15,959 nucleotides of DNA from CAYUYM01 sp964449305 (GTDB lineage: Bacteria; Bacteroidota; Ignavibacteria; SZUA-365; CAYQST01), in assembly GCA_964449305.1 (NCBI GenBank), contig CAYUYM010000070.1, positions 1 to 15,959 on the forward strand, read 5' to 3'. The position numbers were made by a program, and so were the translations under genes. Below the pieces are notes generated by a model. The model searched no databases, was not told where the DNA came from, and saw only the letters and a program-made list of their open reading frames with translations. The stretch's first letter is position 1. The number at the start of each line of letters is the position of its first letter. Below are positions 13,233 through 15,959 of this stretch, one piece after another.

Positions 13233-15854
13233 ATGAGAGCATCACTCGTGGCCGCTTGCATCTGCATGGCATGCATCGCGGCGAGCGCGCGTCCTGTCGA
13301 CCCCGTCACAGCACAGAGGGTCGCGGAACGCTTCCTTCTCACCGACACGCGCGCCGGCCTTTCCCACACCGCCGGCGACATCACCCTGACACTCATCCAC
13401 CAGGAACGCGGCCGGCGCATTCCCGGAACCGGCGGCCCCGCCGGGCCGGTGTTGTACCACGTGTTCGGCTTCGATGGCAACCGTGGCTTCGTGCTCGTGG
13501 CCGGCGACGATGTGGTGCGCCCGATTCTGGGCTGGTCCGACGAGGGGCGCTTCGATCCGGACGATCTGCCACCCGCGCTCGCGACCTGGCTCGACGGTTG
13601 CGCGGCCATCATCCGTGAGGCGACGCGGCGTGGCGGTGAGCCGGCGGCTGCCGTGCGCGATGCATGGGCGTTCTACACCACCCCCGGCACCTCCCTGCTG
13701 CGGCGCGCATCGCAGGCACCGGCGGCCGGGCCACTGCTCACCACCACCTGGGACCAGCAGCCGTATTACAACGACCAGTGCCCGGGCGGCTCGGTGACGG
13801 GCTGCGTGGCGACGGCCATGGCGCAGATCCTCAGGTTCTGGAACCACCCCGCAAAGGGCGCGGGCATCCACAGCTACCGTGAGGCGACGTATGGGACGCT
13901 CACGGCAAACTTCGGCGCGACGAGCTACTCCTGGGCCGCCATGCCGACCGCCCTGAGCGCCCCGAACCAGCAGGTGGCACAGCTCATGTTCCACTGCGGC
14001 GTGGCCGTGGAGATGAAGTACAGTCCCGATGGCAGCGCGGCCAACACCATCGACGACGGGACAGGCGGCCCGAGCGCCCAGGGCGCCTACTCGCGGTACT
14101 TCGGCTACAACGGCGCAACCATCAAGGGCGTGTGGCGGGAGGACTACTCGACGGAGTCGTGGATGGCCATGCTGCGCGCGGAGATTGATGCGGGACGGCC
14201 CATGCAGTACCGCGGCGCGGGGCCGGGCGGCGGTCACTCCTGGGTGTGCGACGGCTACGACGGCACGGGCAACTTCCACATGAACTGGGGCTGGAGCGGC
14301 AAGGGCAACGGCTGGTATTCGCTCGAGGATCTCGACCCCACGGAACTCGGCACAGGCGGCGGCAACGGCGCGTTCAACGCATCGCAGGGAGCCGTGGTCG
14401 GCATCGCCCCGGTGGGCGGAGGCACGCCGACCGACGCCCCCATCATCCTCAATGCGGCCATCCAGATCACGCCCAACCCGATACGCTTCGCCACGGCCTT
14501 CAGTGTACACACGGATTTCATGAACACGGGCACCACCCCCTTCAGCGGCGATTTCTGCACCGCCCTCTTCTCCAGCGATGGCACGTTCATCTCCTTTGTC
14601 GAGATCTTCTCCACCGGGACCAATCCCCTGCTCGCCGGAAACCACTACATCAACGGCCTCACCTTCTCGAATGCCGGTCTGCTGGCCGTGCCCGGGCAGT
14701 ACACCATCGGTGCCTACTTCCGCCCCACCAACGGCGAGTGGCAGCTTGCCGGATCGACGACCCACACCAACCCGGTGAGCGTCACCATCCAGGGCCCGAC
14801 AAACACCATGCAGTTGAGCGCGGCCATCAGCCCGACACCGGCGGCATTCCATCAGGGTGCTGCGGCCGCGGTGACGGTCAACATCATCAACCGGGGGTTC
14901 ATCACGTATTACGGACAGTATGCCGCGGCGCTCTACGATCTGGACGGCAATTTTGTGGAGCTGATCGGCACACTCGACGAGACACGCGGCCTGCCCGTGG
15001 GCTACCAGTACCTCACCCCCTTCCTCAGCTTCGCGTCCACCTCCATCTCGGCGGGGCCGGGCACCTACCTCCTCGCCATCCTCGAGAAGCCATCCGGTGG
15101 CACAGACTACCACCTCGTGGGTGCGGCCGACTTCCCGAACCCCGTCCTGATCACGGTGAGCGAGGCGGGGCTCGCGCCCGACATCTACGAGAACAACAAC
15201 ACGGAGCCGACCTCGGCACCGCTGCCGATCGCATGGAACGGGGCATCCGGAATTGTCGTCACCAATGGCGCGAACAACCACACGGGCTCGGACATCGACT
15301 TCTACGCCATCCACCTGGATCCCGGTGCGCGCTACACAATCCGTGCGCGCGTGCACGACGCCGGTTCAAGCACCGATGGCGTGGTCTACACGAACGACGT
15401 GGTCTTTGCCATCAACGCCATGGGGCAGTGGTCAAACGCCATCGATGCCATCGCTCCGGAGTTCGAGGTGGAAGTGGGCAGCGCATCGCAGGGACGGGAC
15501 ATCATCATCATCGTTGCGCCGTATTTTGCCGGCTTCACAGGCACCTACAAGCTCGATGTCCGGATCACGAAATCCTCCATCAGTGATGTGGAGACCGCCG
15601 AGCCGCAGTCCTTCGCCTGCACGCTTCATCCCAATCCGGTGCACGATGCGCTCACGGTGAACCTCACCGGCGCCACGCAGGCGGCGGCGGAGTGGAGCAT
15701 TGTCGACGCGCTCGGGCGCACATGCAGCTCGGGCTCGCTCCCATCGCACGCACCAGAGCCCATCGATGTGCGTGCGCTGCCGCCAGGGATGTACCGCCTT
15801 CTGCTCCGCTCGGGCGCGGTGCAGCGGGCGCTGCCCTTTGTCAGGAATCAATGA
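13233..15854 (+). CDS. secreted C10 (streptopain-family) cysteine protease with T9SS sorting domain
   Basis: An 873-residue secreted protease. A signal peptide (residues 1-19, ending ASA) is followed by a Spi-type propeptide to about residue 165 (AQRVAERFLL, GFVLVAGDDVVRPILGWSDEG). The peptidase C10 domain spans about 165-400: TTTWDQQPYYNDQCP, the nucleophile Cys191 in GSVTGCVATAMAQIL, His335 in GGGHSWVCDGYDG, and NFHMNWGWSGKGNGWYSL. Two beta-sandwich-like stretches and a PPC-like domain (about 650-785, DIYENNNTEPTSA...DIDFYAIHLDPGARYTIRARV) follow. The last ~78 residues (LHPNPVHDALTVNLTG... ALPPGMYRLLLRSG) are a type IX secretion C-terminal sorting domain, so export through the T9SS and release or attachment at the cell surface is expected. 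Start: GGAG 7 nt before ATG 13233. Substrate is unknown; nutrient proteolysis is a reasonable guess. Confidence 0.95.
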   Translation: MRASLVAACICMACIAASARPVDPVTAQRVAERFLLTDTRAGLSHTAGDITLTLIHQERGRRIPGTGGPAGPVLYHVFGFDGNRGFVLVAGDDVVRPILGWSDEGRFDPDDLPPALATWLDGCAAIIREATRRGGEPAAAVRDAWAFYTTPGTSLLRRASQAPAAGPLLTTTWDQQPYYNDQCPGGSVTGCVATAMAQILRFWNHPAKGAGIHSYREATYGTLTANFGATSYSWAAMPTALSAPNQQVAQLMFHCGVAVEMKYSPDGSAANTIDDGTGGPSAQGAYSRYFGYNGATIKGVWREDYSTESWMAMLRAEIDAGRPMQYRGAGPGGGHSWVCDGYDGTGNFHMNWGWSGKGNGWYSLEDLDPTELGTGGGNGAFNASQGAVVGIAPVGGGTPTDAPIILNAAIQITPNPIRFATAFSVHTDFMNTGTTPFSGDFCTALFSSDGTFISFVEIFSTGTNPLLAGNHYINGLTFSNAGLLAVPGQYTIGAYFRPTNGEWQLAGSTTHTNPVSVTIQGPTNTMQLSAAISPTPAAFHQGAAAAVTVNIINRGFITYYGQYAAALYDLDGNFVELIGTLDETRGLPVGYQYLTPFLSFASTSISAGPGTYLLAILEKPSGGTDYHLVGAADFPNPVLITVSEAGLAPDIYENNNTEPTSAPLPIAWNGASGIVVTNGANNHTGSDIDFYAIHLDPGARYTIRARVHDAGSSTDGVVYTNDVVFAINAMGQWSNAIDAIAPEFEVEVGSASQGRDIIIIVAPYFAGFTGTYKLDVRITKSSISDVETAEPQSFACTLHPNPVHDALTVNLTGATQAAAEWSIVDALGRTCSSGSLPSHAPEPIDVRALPPGMYRLLLRSGAVQRALPFVRNQ

Positions 15855-15863
15855 CGCATGCCC

Positions 15864-15890
15864 GCGCTCACCGGTGCCACGGTGAGGCGC
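15864..15890 (+). terminator. hairpin after the protease gene
   Basis: GCGCTCACCG (15864-15873) pairs with CGGTGAGGCGC (15880-15890) over ten base pairs with one bulged G and a 6-nt loop, 10 nt after the protease stop. There is no T-run, as with other hairpins in this window. It may end the protease transcript or protect its 3' end. Confidence 0.4.
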
Positions 15891-15918
15891 GTCAACGCCT
15901 GCCTCGCACCTGAGCCTC

Positions 15919-15949
15919 TTGCCCGACGTGAATCACATTCTTATCTTCA
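15919..15949 (+). promoter_or_regulatory. promoter-like motif at the right edge
   Basis: TTG (15919-15921), a 20-nt spacer and TATCTTCA (15942-15949) repeat the spacing of the other predicted promoters, with a partial TAnnTTTG match. A plus-strand gene would begin beyond the window. Confidence 0.4.
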
Positions 15950-15959
15950 CGCAGTACTC

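Noticed and set aside
13242..15356. A 704-codon minus-strand frame opposite the protease
   Set aside because: The plus-strand protein has catalytic, PPC-like and sorting domains; the reverse frame has low-complexity Arg/Val/Gly/His composition and no start signal.

Overview
The window looks like chromosomal DNA of a GC-rich bacterium from the Bacteroidota/Chlorobiota (FCB) side of the tree. Three independent signs point there. The large secreted protease at the right end finishes in a type IX secretion (Por) C-terminal sorting domain. Several intergenic regions carry TTG-N20-TAnnTTTG-like promoters, the Bacteroidetes-type geometry. The leftmost RNA gene is a one-piece tmRNA. Most genes are strongly GC-biased (a 60-base stretch counted inside nhaA is about 73% GC), so a GC-rich lineage of that group is more likely than a typical low-GC Bacteroides or Flavobacterium. 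I cannot name the genus.

Left part (1-1340): the minus strand carries ssrA (tmRNA, tag ANYDYALAA). It abuts a cassette made of a four-helix-bundle (23S-IVS/S23-like) gene, a GC-rich hairpin and two arrays of 9-bp repeats in opposite orientation. One array is translated into an (Asn-Pro-Glu)n tail, and the final codons of that gene overlap the predicted ssrA promoter.

Central left (1341-5905): a two-domain malic enzyme (malic plus phosphotransacetylase-like domains) on the minus strand is divergent from a DinB-fold protein. After an 8-bp tandem repeat comes a two-domain SDR/DUF2867 protein.

Central (5906-8766): a protein made almost entirely of a Gly-x-(V/I/L)-Ala-(V/I/L) pentad repeat abuts a Blc-type lipocalin lipoprotein (TGATG junction). 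A stand-alone Mrr type IV restriction endonuclease follows; it is clearly AT-richer than its neighbours and likely acquired. A LOG-family phosphoribohydrolase faces the other way.

Right part (8775-13005): a Bacteroidetes-type promoter lies ahead of a likely five-gene unit: alpha/beta hydrolase, TerC-family transporter, NhaA Na+/H+ antiporter (stop of terC and start of nhaA nearly touch), an NTF2-fold protein, and an ADP-ribose-type Nudix hydrolase (ATGA overlap). The unit suggests ion/pH homeostasis plus housekeeping, but this rests on spacing alone.

Far right (13153-15959): its own promoter drives a streptopain-family (C10) cysteine protease with signal peptide, propeptide, catalytic Cys191/His335, a PPC-like domain and a T9SS sorting domain. 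A hairpin and another promoter-like motif close the window.

The least explained items are the inverted nonamer arrays around the four-helix-bundle gene, the pentad-repeat protein coupled to the lipocalin, and an 11-bp inverted repeat whose two arms contain the start codons of two divergent genes.
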